Shown here: in pieces, positions 8,783 to 16,769 of the stretch
Layout: each line of letters starts with the position of its first letter
Position numbering within the stretch: the first letter of the stretch is position 1
Origin: Fragilaria radians
Lineage: Eukaryota > Bacillariophyta > Fragilariophyceae > Fragilariales > Fragilariaceae
Length of the DNA stretch: 16,769 bases
Reading direction: 5' to 3'
Assembly (NCBI GenBank): GCA_900642245.1
Contig: CAAAJI010000395.1
Location: forward strand, 47,820-64,588
The notes under the pieces: generated by a model
What the model was told of the DNA's origin: nothing
Seen by the model: the letters and a program-made list of their open reading frames with translations, nothing else
Databases searched by the model: none
Position numbers and translations under genes: made by a program

Positions 8783-9308
8783 ATACAAGAATCAAAGAAC
8801 GTGTGTACTGCCCTTTTACAGTACTGAATATATATAATTTTTAAGGCGTACTTTTTGTAGATGGGCATTTCTGCTGAGTTTGCTTGATGGGTAGTTCCAC
8901 TCCATTAAGTCTATAATTTATAAGGAGGTGTACCTTATGTGAATGTCAAATATAGTACAGTTTATGCCTTTATGCTGTTTCCTTCCTTTGGTTTTTCAAT
9001 TGATTTTGCGGACAAAGAAATCACGTCGCTCCTGGTGATTATTGTCTAAAGAACTAATCCAATGACAATCCAGAATTTGGTTGTGCGATCGTCTGACATG
9101 GTTTGTCACAAACACTTCATGTCAGGACGTTCAGGTCCACATCAAAGTCATTATCTATACAGGTATATAATGTAATTCAGATAACAGCCCTACAACATGG
9201 ACACATATTCGATCAATCTTTAGTTTACGTCACCGTCCCACCACCATTTCACAAAACAATAGTATTTCTTGTCATAGTCTTTCTGTACCCCAACATACTC
9301 TGTGATAC
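8783..9308. other. 3' flank of the first Arg/Ser-rich gene
   Basis: No supported gene is present. A short plus-strand frame at 9103-9312 lacks an ATG start and a recognisable family. The right end should include the 3' untranslated region of the minus-strand gene that stops at 9309. Confidence 0.4.
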
Positions 9309-12300
9309 TTAATACAAAAAGGAACGTCGAAGAACACTTTCGGCACGACCTGTACTTTGAGTCATTTTACGACGACTATCCTGAATATCACATTGTTGAC
9401 TTTTCGTTGCGGGTATAATAGTAGTATTCTTGCTGTTGACACCACTGCTATTACGATTCTGAATAGGCGTGATTCCTCCTTTTCTTCTTCTGTATTGTCC
9501 TTCCTTTTCCTCATTCAAATCATCTGAATAACTCCGACGCCTATATCGATTTTTAGGTTGAAGTTCAGATACGAATGTCTGAGATAACAATCGATTGGAA
9601 AGACATGTCGATAGTAGTCTCATCGCAGCACGACCTGTCGATGCTGTTGTTGATAATCCTACAGAGGATTCCTGAGACGTCATGGATGCAGTAACAGAAT
9701 CTGACAAGAAATATTGTTGTTGTTGTTGCTTTCCAACATTTGGTGTTACTGGCATTTCTCGAATATGTGCTATACTCCAACTACCATCCAAATTTTCAAT
9801 TTCAATGCTACTGCCTTTACTAGTCATGACCTGGTCAATATTGTCATGCTTGGTTGGATCAAATTGTATCACTGTAATATCATCAGTCTGTTTATTGGGG
9901 GACTTACTTCGGTTACTTCCAACATCAGAATTAGAGTCATATTGAGAATCCAAGTCATAGTCACTACGGGAACTCCTACGAGAATAGTGGTTGCTTGGCG
10001 GTTCTGTATCACCTTCGGTAGAGCGTCCACGTCGGCGGCGGCCATGATCCTCTGTGGGATCCTTGGATCTAGCACTACGTCGACTTGGTACATTTCTGGA
10101 ATTTGATCTATGACGCCGGCTTGATACCTTACCTTCTTTTCCATCTACTGAACGTTGATCGCTATGACGTTTGCTCGAATTTCGACGTCTTTCAGTTCTG
10201 TCTTCTTCGATGCTACCTTCCTCCTTGGTTCGTCTACTACTTCTTCTTCCTTCGGACTTTGGATGATCAACAGTGTCATCATCATCCTTCGTACTGCGCC
10301 TTGAACGTCTTTTACTAGACGTGCGATGAGGACGTCTCTCGACATCGTCCTGTGAATCATCCCTCGAACGATTCTTTGAATCCCGCGTCCTACTCGAAGA
10401 TCGAAGTCGTCTTTCGACATCACGGTCGTGCCTATCGGCAGATCGATGGCTACGACGTCTCCTGCTAACTTCTTCTTCGTGTCGCCCATTCAACTCTTCT
10501 TCGTTGGGATCTTCTGTTCCTGAACGACGATTCGAGTGCCTTTTACTCGATTCTTTAGATCCTCTTCCTTCTGCTTCTTCCTTGCCATCATCCTTACTTG
10601 ATCGCTTATCAGAACGACGTCTCCTTGAATCCTCAGTTCGTTCTATGTCTTCATCTTTGTTCACATCATCTTTCGATGACCTATGACTACTACGTCTTCT
10701 ACTTGACTCTTCTCCTCGCTTTCCCTCTCTGTCTACATCAATACTTTCCCTGCTCGAACGGTGACTGTAAATCTTTCTGCTCGCTTCTTCGGCACGCCTG
10801 CCGTCTTCATTGTCATCTACATCGTCTGTACGAGACTTGTGACTACTACGTCGTCGACTGCTTGGTTCCTCAAAGAAATCTTTGCTAGATCGATGACGTA
10901 TCTTTTTATCATCGGCTCTTCCACCATCTCCTCCTTGTTCATCTTCTGTTTCTTCTCTAAATGAGCGTCGGTCACTTCGTCTCCTTCTAGGTTCATCTTT
11001 TCGACGTCCTTCATCGTCGGTTGCATGTCCGCGTCGCGAGTGTCTTGTTCTATCGCGTTCGTCTTTTTCGGTCTTGTCCTTCCGACTACGCCTATCGCCG
11101 GAAGTTCTTTCGTTATCACGACTTCCACGTTCACGAGCTTGAGAAGTCATGGACATGGTGGTGGCTGTATCATCCTCTTCACCTCGTTTAGATTCCCGCC
11201 TCTGGGATTGATCTTCAAGTTTAGATTTCAAGGAATTCCTATTGGATGATCGTGTACTAGCAGCATCACGACTACTACGACGACGATGTTTACGATCCTC
11301 ACGTCCTGATGAGGATTCCTTCCTAGTATGACTTCGTTCACCATTACGTGGTGGATCACGATCTCGTCGATGGCGACGTCGACGCTCCTTTTCTTTTTCC
11401 AGTAAGAATCGATCAAATCGTTCGGAAACTTCTCGTTGTAACATGGCTGGACGTCGGCCATCACCTTTTGTATCTGTCTTTGAGGTAATCGTAGAACGAT
11501 GATGTTTCGTGTCAATCACATCATCGTGACCATCTTCGGGAGACGATTGCCAACCACGAGACTCGGAACCTTTTACACTACGAGTTAGTGCTGGTCTGGA
11601 CGACTCTTGGCTACTATGCTGTTTCCCTTGAGAAAGAGCAGCGGCGTCCTCTTCTAGTGATCGAGCATAGAGTCCGCGATATGCAGATCTACTTCCACTT
11701 GGACGCAACGAGGAATCGTTTTTGGGAATATCAGCAACGGATGCCGAACCTTTGATACTTTTCTTGGGCTGTTGTGAGGAATAGCGAACATCACCACCCA
11801 GTGATCTCCCACCAACAGATCTAGAAGAAGAGACATTTTTCTTGTCGGAGGATTGCTGAACCGATGATGATGCACCATTATCTCCAGTCTTGGACCATTG
11901 AAACATGGAAAAGAAAGTAGCGTCGTCATCATCTGACTCATCACCTGAACCCGACCCTGGAGCACCATCGGTCTCATCACCTCGAGTTTGATTTAAAAAA
12001 TCTCCGAGTGTTCTGGCAGGTTCTTTTTTCGAAACAAGATTAGGCGTAAAGGTTGATGAAAGAAGACCAGATGACATGGAGGAGTGATTTCGATCTTGAC
12101 GATAGTCTCTAATATCAGATAAGGAAGCGGATGTTCCACGATTTAGTTGTGGTGTAAAGTAGGATCGATCCAATCGACGTCCTAGAGGTCCATTTACACT
12201 TTGTGAGGATGACAATGTTAATTTTCGATGACTATCACGGGACAAGGTAAGATCCAATCGAGACCGAGGATTACTAGGAGTGACAAGAGGAAGAGGACGA

Positions 12301-12518
12301 CGAAGATGACCGTCATCCGCAGTATTTTCATTTTCTTGTTGGATCAAATCAATGGAAGCGTCATCATCGTCGTCCTCGTCGTCATAATCAGTAGCTTTGT
12401 CATCTGTATCATAATCTTCAAGTTTACCTTTTCGATCATAACGTTCATCGCAAGATTCAACAAATTCAGAGGTCCAACCTCCACTTCTAACAATTTTAGC
12501 TTTCGATGAACGGTGCAT
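9309..12518 (-). CDS. Large Arg/Ser/acidic-rich low-complexity protein (1069 residues)
   Basis: I do not recognise a named family. The start is ATG 12516-12518; an upstream TTG extension of 13 codons was not used. The N-terminal part is Ser-rich with an acidic run at about 44-57 (DYDDEDDDDD). A short aromatic patch, DDATFFSMFQW, lies near 199-209. From about 365 to 840 the protein is dominated by Arg, Ser, Lys, Asp and Glu, with 26-residue repeats in the middle. A less biased island at about 879-922 (TVIQFDP ... SSIEIENLDGSWSIAHI) may fold. A Q5 run (931-935) and a Ser/Thr-rich, basic tail follow. There is no signal peptide or membrane segment. The many R-R-x-S and R-S sites suggest heavy phosphorylation and possible RNA, nuclear or cytoskeletal association; this is inference. 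No enzyme domain was seen. One continuous frame over 3.2 kb argues that it is a real gene. Confidence 0.8.
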   Translation of the reverse strand: MHRSSKAKIVRSGGWTSEFVESCDERYDRKGKLEDYDTDDKATDYDDEDDDDDASIDLIQQENENTADDGHLRRPLPLVTPSNPRSRLDLTLSRDSHRKLTLSSSQSVNGPLGRRLDRSYFTPQLNRGTSASLSDIRDYRQDRNHSSMSSGLLSSTFTPNLVSKKEPARTLGDFLNQTRGDETDGAPGSGSGDESDDDDATFFSMFQWSKTGDNGASSSVQQSSDKKNVSSSRSVGGRSLGGDVRYSSQQPKKSIKGSASVADIPKNDSSLRPSGSRSAYRGLYARSLEEDAAALSQGKQHSSQESSRPALTRSVKGSESRGWQSSPEDGHDDVIDTKHHRSTITSKTDTKGDGRRPAMLQREVSERFDRFLLEKEKERRRRHRRDRDPPRNGERSHTRKESSSGREDRKHRRRSSRDAASTRSSNRNSLKSKLEDQSQRRESKRGEEDDTATTMSMTSQARERGSRDNERTSGDRRSRKDKTEKDERDRTRHSRRGHATDDEGRRKDEPRRRRSDRRSFREETEDEQGGDGGRADDKKIRHRSSKDFFEEPSSRRRSSHKSRTDDVDDNEDGRRAEEASRKIYSHRSSRESIDVDREGKRGEESSRRRSSHRSSKDDVNKDEDIERTEDSRRRRSDKRSSKDDGKEEAEGRGSKESSKRHSNRRSGTEDPNEEELNGRHEEEVSRRRRSHRSADRHDRDVERRLRSSSRTRDSKNRSRDDSQDDVERRPHRTSSKRRSRRSTKDDDDTVDHPKSEGRRSSRRTKEEGSIEEDRTERRRNSSKRHSDQRSVDGKEGKVSSRRHRSNSRNVPSRRSARSKDPTEDHGRRRRGRSTEGDTEPPSNHYSRRSSRSDYDLDSQYDSNSDVGSNRSKSPNKQTDDITVIQFDPTKHDNIDQVMTSKGSSIEIENLDGSWSIAHIREMPVTPNVGKQQQQQYFLSDSVTASMTSQESSVGLSTTASTGRAAMRLLSTCLSNRLLSQTFVSELQPKNRYRRRSYSDDLNEEKEGQYRRRKGGITPIQNRNSSGVNSKNTTIIPATKSQQCDIQDSRRKMTQSTGRAESVLRRSFLY
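9714..9728 (-). repeat. CAA microsatellite encoding Gln5
   Basis: Five pure TTG units on the plus strand, read as CAA codons on the minus strand, encode residues 931-935 of the 1069-residue protein. Pure runs of this kind vary in length between strains by replication slippage. Confidence 0.7.
10425..10856 (-). repeat. Coding tandem repeats of about 26 residues with alternating charge
   Basis: Six degenerate units start near residues 555, 583, 607, 633, 659 and 686 of the 1069-residue protein. Each begins with a basic block such as RRRSSHRSSKDD or RRRRSDKRSSKDD and passes into an acidic, Glu/Asp-rich block ending E-E-x-S-R. The spacing is 24-28 residues (about 78 bases). Weaker relatives extend from about 10008 to 10982. 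The DNA repeats are diverged, so this looks like old duplication kept by selection on charge pattern. Confidence 0.7.
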
Positions 12519-13744
12519 AATAAATACTCTTTGAGACGTGAACAACTTTACGTGCAATTTTGTGTTTCTATCTAGTGCTGACAGACGGGACTCTATAAAT
12601 CCCCGCTACGGTCATTCAAAAGGATAGCAACAAATGACCAGGAGAAGTTGAGTGATCCAATGCCGTCGAATCAATTTGACACTCACAAATATGCAATATA
12701 TTAGCTATCGACTTTAAAGGTGTGGCGAGGGTGTGCAAACAAACAAACACAACAAGTCGAAATCTATGTCTTTTAAAATTGACGAATAAAAAATTCTCCT
12801 TTCGTTTTAAGCACTTTCAACGAAAAGAAAATGTACTTCCTACCTTTCAAGGAAGAAACAATCATACGAGTTATACTACAATCCAACGTATTGAATACTA
12901 GTACCAATCCTATACTTCATCGTTTCAAGGATACTACATCGGACTAACGGATAAAAAATCATACCATCTGCATTGTACATAAAACCATCCGGATTTCATG
13001 TGGATAAATATCATGTCGTTCCAGACAAATGTCCTTATGAATCCTAGATTTCGTTTCCGTAATGACGTGACTCCATCTCCATGGAAACTAAGGATATATC
13101 TCTATCTAACCTATAGAAATTAACACTTAAAGCTAATTTTGTCCTAGCCTTTTGTCTTAGTCTTTTATCGTACTACTACTAGTTCGTCGTCCGACAAAAA
13201 TTCCCAAACGATATAGCGTAGTAGGATACAAACAGATCGAAATTTTGCATTTTCATGCCTATCGCTCCATCGGCAAAACTAGGCGCTGTAGAAACCATAA
13301 TCTCATAAAGTAACTCGATTATCTGCCAAACTCTCACAATTTTTCATTGGTAACATTCATAATTATCTGTCCTGTTGGAGATGAACAATATATTTCTGTG
13401 AAAAGATTTTTATTTTCCTTCAGAATTATTTGTCCTGTCACTTTCCTAGAAACCCATGAATGACTACTTATTGTTTCAATGAAAATAGAGGACAAAACAG
13501 ACAGACAGGATAAAAATAGGCAAAGAAAAAAGATGGCTTGGTTGTCTGTTCCATAATAAACCACCCATGGATATGTTTGTGGCTCTATGTCACAACCAAC
13601 GATGAAATGTATGGGAACCACTAACAAAAGGATGGTGTTGTAAATACTTCAGATGAATGTCAATTTGTCACATCTCAGATAATCATGATGGTCTCAAGTG
13701 CCAACTACAGCAACCGCCACTGTCACATTATTGTCTGTTACTGA
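12519..13744. other. Upstream region of the first Arg/Ser-rich gene, no clear gene
   Basis: The left part should hold the promoter and leader of the minus-strand gene at 9309-12518. A TATA-like ATTTATAG reads on the minus strand near 12592-12599, about 75 bases upstream of the start codon; it is unproven. A minus-strand frame at 13334-13627 has a hydrophobic segment (FFLCLFLSCLSVL) but no ATG near its start and no recognisable family. It is not called. The rest is AT-rich with stops in all frames. Confidence 0.35.
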
Positions 13745-14195
13745 CACTACCCAGTAATTATTCAGAGAAATGTTAAGGGTGCTGATAGGAACAATTTAAG
13801 TCATATTCTTCCGTTAGAGATCATGTCACCATTGTCAGATGAGAGGGCTGAAGAATTTTTGAGAGGTATTACGCCTACAGTATATGCAAAAATTAATGCA
13901 AGACAACATTTCTCCTATCTGCTGTAGCTTAAATTAAGCATTTGTAGTAATTCAAGTATTTTGTTATATTGAAGGTAGTCAGAAATTTGCAGTGAGCCTT
14001 CATGGATGGTCCTCAGGGCCTCTAATCAATCTTTTCCATCATTCAGTAGAAATTGCTGTCATATCAAATAAACAGAGGCCGTTTCCCCTTAAATACTATG
14101 CACCAAAATTTGCTTCTCAACCTGTTAGTCCTATGGGTAGAGACGTTGGTGAATTATGGACTGGAAAGGATTATGTCTTTGTGTACATGAAGTAA
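13745..14195 (+). CDS. Possible two-exon gene or exon remnants, unknown product
   Basis: A stop-to-stop frame at 13745-13927 reads ILPLEIMSPLSDERAEEFLR and GITPTVYAKINARQ, which has an ordinary protein composition. A second frame, 13993-14195, reads LHGWSSGPLINLF to GRDVGELWTGKDYVFVYMK and ends in TAA. A donor at 13866 (G, then GTATTA) and an acceptor ATTTGCAG ending at 13992 would join them in phase 1. From the ATG at 13823-13825 the spliced product would have 81 residues. No family is recognised. The donor is not a strong consensus and the start may lie further upstream. It could also be fragments of a dead gene. It runs convergently toward the gene at 14392. Confidence 0.25.
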
Positions 14196-14391
14196 AAAGC
14201 CTCATTATCTTAAATTTCACCTTGGTTGCACGTATGGATTTTAACTAGGTTTTACTACTCTTATCTTATCGTGTAAATATTATTTTTTTGGATACAAATA
14301 TCTTAAAGCAATGACTGTGGAAAAGTCCTGAGAAAAGTCTTCAAACTAACTCTCAACTTGATATAATTACGATGGTAACATCTGACTGTCA

Positions 14392-16769
14392 TTACTCTTG
14401 TAATTCTGTATCATGATTGGATACCATCATTCCAATCTTTCCTTGCATCACAAGGTCAGAATATGTGCTAGTACCCTTTATACCAATGGGAACGTCTGTA
14501 ACGGTGGGGGTGTATTTGCTGGTAGTAGTATTTGTTGAGGGCATCTGCTGTTGATGTGATACAACTCGTTCAGATGTCACAGCACCACCACCACCACCAG
14601 TACTACCAACACCACTGCGGTCCATCGTACGATTATCTTGTATCTTTGTTCTTGGAAGGATCTCCTGCTGTTGATGCTTTATCATGCTGGCACGTTTTTC
14701 TAATGGTTTGATAGTTTCCGCTTCAAATCGACTTGCGAATCGAGCTAAGAAGGAAGGTTTTCCACTTCCATTGTTGCTATTGGCAGAACCTTTTGATGTT
14801 TGTTTGTTAGGATTCATGGCCATTGATACCAAGCTTGCTGTTGGCAAGGATATTCGACTTGTAACCACCTCTTCAAATTGAACATATTGATGAGATTCAT
14901 TCTGTTTTCGAATTGGAGTCGGAGGAGGATGATCTTCTCCTGTTCCAGAAGTTATGACTTCACCACCAACAGTCAATGAGCGACGACGACGAGGTCTAGG
15001 GGCTTCGTTATCCTCAGATGGTTCATCGTATGTCGATCCACCAATCGAAAGACGTCGTCGGGCGGGAGGTCCAGCAGAAGCAAGAGAAACCAAATCTGTC
15101 TTTTCGGATGATGATGCGTTACGGTCCTGTTGATGTTTGTTTTCTACTCCACGGGGGAGACTAGAACTACGTCGTTTATGAGAACTTTTGGAATGTGACT
15201 CACGTCTTTGTCTATTTCTCTCCTCGGCTATTACCGCTGCTGCTGCTGCGGCTGCGGCGTCACGCATTGTCTCATCACGAGGAACACTGGTACTTCGATA
15301 ACGATCGGTATTTTGATCATCCTTAGTTCTAGCACGCGAATGTTGCTGTTGCTGTTGCTGCGATTCTTGATATTCATTGGATTTACGAAAAGCATCTTCA
15401 GCATTACGAGGCTGACTCGAACTTCGGCGTCTCTGATGATGAGATCCCCTACGAATTGAATTTCTAGATCGAAGAGTGGTTGTATTGTCATGATTGGGTG
15501 TCTCGATTGATTTTCGAAGAGCAGCTTCGGCACCACGGGGAAGACTGCTACTTCGACGTGGTTGTGAAAAGGCATTCCGAGGAGTATGTGTCGAGTTAGG
15601 AATATCGGTTGTGTTGCTGACTAAGGTCGTATTTCGTAGGCGTTGTGTCAGTTCCACATCCTGCACATCAGAGGAGACTGATGGAAATCCCTCCATGGGA
15701 CTGGGCTTTGACATGCCTTTGTCATCATCCCGATTGGATGACTTCCTTGATTCGCCATATTCTGTTCCTAACAATTCCTTTTCAAGCCTCGTGGCAGCTT
15801 TATCGACGGCATTTCTGGGAACGGACGTACTTCGGCGTCTCCGTCGTTGTTTCTTGTCTGCTTTCAAAGTTTCATCCTTGGGATTATTTTCCGACGGCGA
15901 TGTCAAGCCTGCCTTGGAAAAATTACTGTTACTCAACTCAATGTCATCTTCATCCTTGGATCTTGAAGATGCTTTCCTACCACTGGTGTCACTAAGTTGA
16001 TTCGACGTGTCACTTCGTCGGCGTCTTGACGTTTCGGCACCAGTTGAGGTATCCAGATCGGATTCTGTATGCTTTGGCAATTGGTCACGTCGAGGTGAAG
16101 ATTGTTCTTTCAGACGTCGATCTTTTCTGGGAGAACGATCCGCTTGGTTAGAAAGTCTCAACTTTTCTCTCATATCCGATTCAACTACTTTTTCCTTGGA
16201 TGTTCGATTCGGTGATGTCTTGCTAGATTTCGATTTCTTCACTAAATCATCTTCATCCTTTTCGTTCCTTTTTTCCATCTTTTGAGATTTGCTATCCGAA
16301 CGCATCGGACTCTTTTTTGAGTGTCGAGATGATGAGACTTTTTCTTCCTTGCTTTCAGCCGTACTATCCAAACTATTGCTTGGCTTTCTCTCCAATACCT
16401 TTGTTCGGTTCTTTCTCATTGTTTCCTTTGGCTTTGAATCGTCTACAACATCATCGTTGTCATCAGCACTCTTTGAGCGCATTTTCTTGACGCCATCGCT
16501 ATCACTTCTACGACGTGAGGACGATACTTTGATATCATTCGATTTAATATCATTCGATTTGGGCTGTTGTTCTGGATGGTGATAGGAACTTCTCCTTGGA
16601 CTGCTACGAGAATTTCGAGAAGTCGGTGCATCCTCAGATCCTGGATTAGATGCAACAGGATATGAAGAAGATGTTTCTTCCATAGATCTCATTTTTCGTG
16701 GAATACCGTGTCTGGGAGAAGTTGATTTTTGATAGTCACCTTCATCTTCATTTTTAAATTTGTGAGAAT
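14392..16769 (-). CDS. Arg/Ser-rich low-complexity protein with repeated 14-3-3-type sites, partial at the window edge
   Basis: The frame stops at 14392 and stays open to the right edge, so the 5' end is probably outside. The first ATG inside is 16690-16692, giving 766 residues; residue numbers below use it. The codons upstream of it (QKSTSPRHGIPRK) have the same basic Ser-rich character, which supports a more distal start. About 1-280 is a Lys/Arg/Ser/Asp-rich region with repeated SNDIK. Five basic R-S-x-S-x-P units lie between 283 and 513. Gln6 (445-450) and Ala8 (479-486) runs separate them. Two further basic sites, RRRLSIGG (545-552) and RRRRSLTVGG (568-577), follow. The C-terminal third is less charged, with FLARFASRFEAE (648-659), a Gly run near 699-703 and a Thr/Ser-rich tail. 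No signal peptide, membrane segment or enzyme domain is visible. It may be a phosphoprotein scaffold; no family is recognised. Confidence 0.8.
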   Translation of the reverse strand, partial: SHKFKNEDEGDYQKSTSPRHGIPRKMRSMEETSSSYPVASNPGSEDAPTSRNSRSSPRRSSYHHPEQQPKSNDIKSNDIKVSSSRRRSDSDGVKKMRSKSADDNDDVVDDSKPKETMRKNRTKVLERKPSNSLDSTAESKEEKVSSSRHSKKSPMRSDSKSQKMEKRNEKDEDDLVKKSKSSKTSPNRTSKEKVVESDMREKLRLSNQADRSPRKDRRLKEQSSPRRDQLPKHTESDLDTSTGAETSRRRRSDTSNQLSDTSGRKASSRSKDEDDIELSNSNFSKAGLTSPSENNPKDETLKADKKQRRRRRSTSVPRNAVDKAATRLEKELLGTEYGESRKSSNRDDDKGMSKPSPMEGFPSVSSDVQDVELTQRLRNTTLVSNTTDIPNSTHTPRNAFSQPRRSSSLPRGAEAALRKSIETPNHDNTTTLRSRNSIRRGSHHQRRRSSSQPRNAEDAFRKSNEYQESQQQQQQHSRARTKDDQNTDRYRSTSVPRDETMRDAAAAAAAAVIAEERNRQRRESHSKSSHKRRSSSLPRGVENKHQQDRNASSSEKTDLVSLASAGPPARRRLSIGGSTYDEPSEDNEAPRPRRRRSLTVGGEVITSGTGEDHPPPTPIRKQNESHQYVQFEEVVTSRISLPTASLVSMAMNPNKQTSKGSANSNNGSGKPSFLARFASRFEAETIKPLEKRASMIKHQQQEILPRTKIQDNRTMDRSGVGSTGGGGGAVTSERVVSHQQQMPSTNTTTSKYTPTVTDVPIGIKGTSTYSDLVMQGKIGMMVSNHDTELQE
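15235..15258 (-). repeat. GCN tract encoding Ala8
   Basis: Eight consecutive Ala codons (GCC, GCA and GCG mixed) encode residues 479-486 in the reading from ATG 16690-16692. The tract begins a predicted helix AAAVIAEERNRQ that separates the fourth and fifth basic repeats. Confidence 0.7.
15343..15360 (-). repeat. CAG/CAA tract encoding Gln6
   Basis: Six Gln codons with alternating CAG and CAA encode residues 445-450, between the third and fourth R-S-x-S-x-P units. Confidence 0.7.

Larger units (their letters stand above)
15154..15846 (-). repeat. Five coding repeats around R-S-x-S-x-P
   Basis: The units sit at residues 287-292 (RSTSVP), 380-385 (RSSSLP), 423-428 (RSSSQP), 466-471 (RSTSVP) and 508-513 (RSSSLP) of the 766-residue reading. 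Each is preceded by Arg or Lys and followed by Arg. Three continue as R-[GN]-A-x-x-A-x-x-K or similar (RNAVDKA, RGAEAALRKS, RNAEDAFRKS). The pattern equals the mode I 14-3-3 binding consensus when the second Ser is phosphorylated. The units are dispersed 40-95 residues apart, not strictly tandem. Confidence 0.85.

Noticed and set aside
10504..11515. Several open frames on the opposite strand or other phases across both Arg/Ser-rich genes
   Set aside because: They arise from the biased codon content of the real genes and have no start context, family or independent composition.
9309..12518. A silaffin-like silica-precipitating protein, suggested by Ser and basic richness
   Set aside because: There is no signal peptide, the basic residues are mostly Arg and not Lys clusters, and no RXL cleavage pattern was seen.
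9309..12518. A canonical SR splicing factor
   Set aside because: No RNA-recognition motif (RNP1/RNP2) is present, and the Arg/Ser stretches are interspersed with acidic blocks, unlike a simple RS domain.

Overview
The window looks like nuclear DNA from a diatom or close stramenopile relative. This is inferred from gene families, not from a marker gene. The signs are an N-terminally anchored extracellular leucine-rich-repeat (LRR) protein without a kinase domain, a membrane-anchored FkbM/METTL24-type methyltransferase, decayed Copia retrotransposons, a short intron with a GTAAGT donor, and AT-rich intergenic DNA around long monocistronic genes. No bacterial operon, CRISPR array, rRNA gene or complete tRNA gene was seen.

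Layout. Bases 1-6350 are retroelement debris around one gene. A minus-strand Copia reverse-transcriptase remnant (about 273-842) and a plus-strand one (about 1336-1620) lie left of the LRR gene (2345-4049, minus). A minus-strand Copia gag remnant (about 4392-4868) lies right of it. A telomere-like heptamer array (6319-6346) and a shorter inverted counterpart (148-164) border this segment. Both are preceded by similar sequence that includes part of a tRNA-like T arm. Next comes the methyltransferase (6827-7909, minus).

The right half holds two long minus-strand genes for low-complexity proteins rich in Arg, Ser and acidic residues (9309-12518, and 14392 to the right edge). The first carries charge-alternating repeats of about 26 residues. 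The second carries five copies of a basic unit that each contain the 14-3-3-type pattern R-S-x-S-x-P, and it is open to the window edge. A weak two-exon candidate on the plus strand (13745-14195) lies between them.

All four well-supported genes are on the minus strand. Nothing links them into one pathway. The LRR protein and the methyltransferase would act at the cell surface or in the secretory system. The two Arg/Ser-rich proteins lack signal peptides and look like intracellular, heavily phosphorylated scaffolds.
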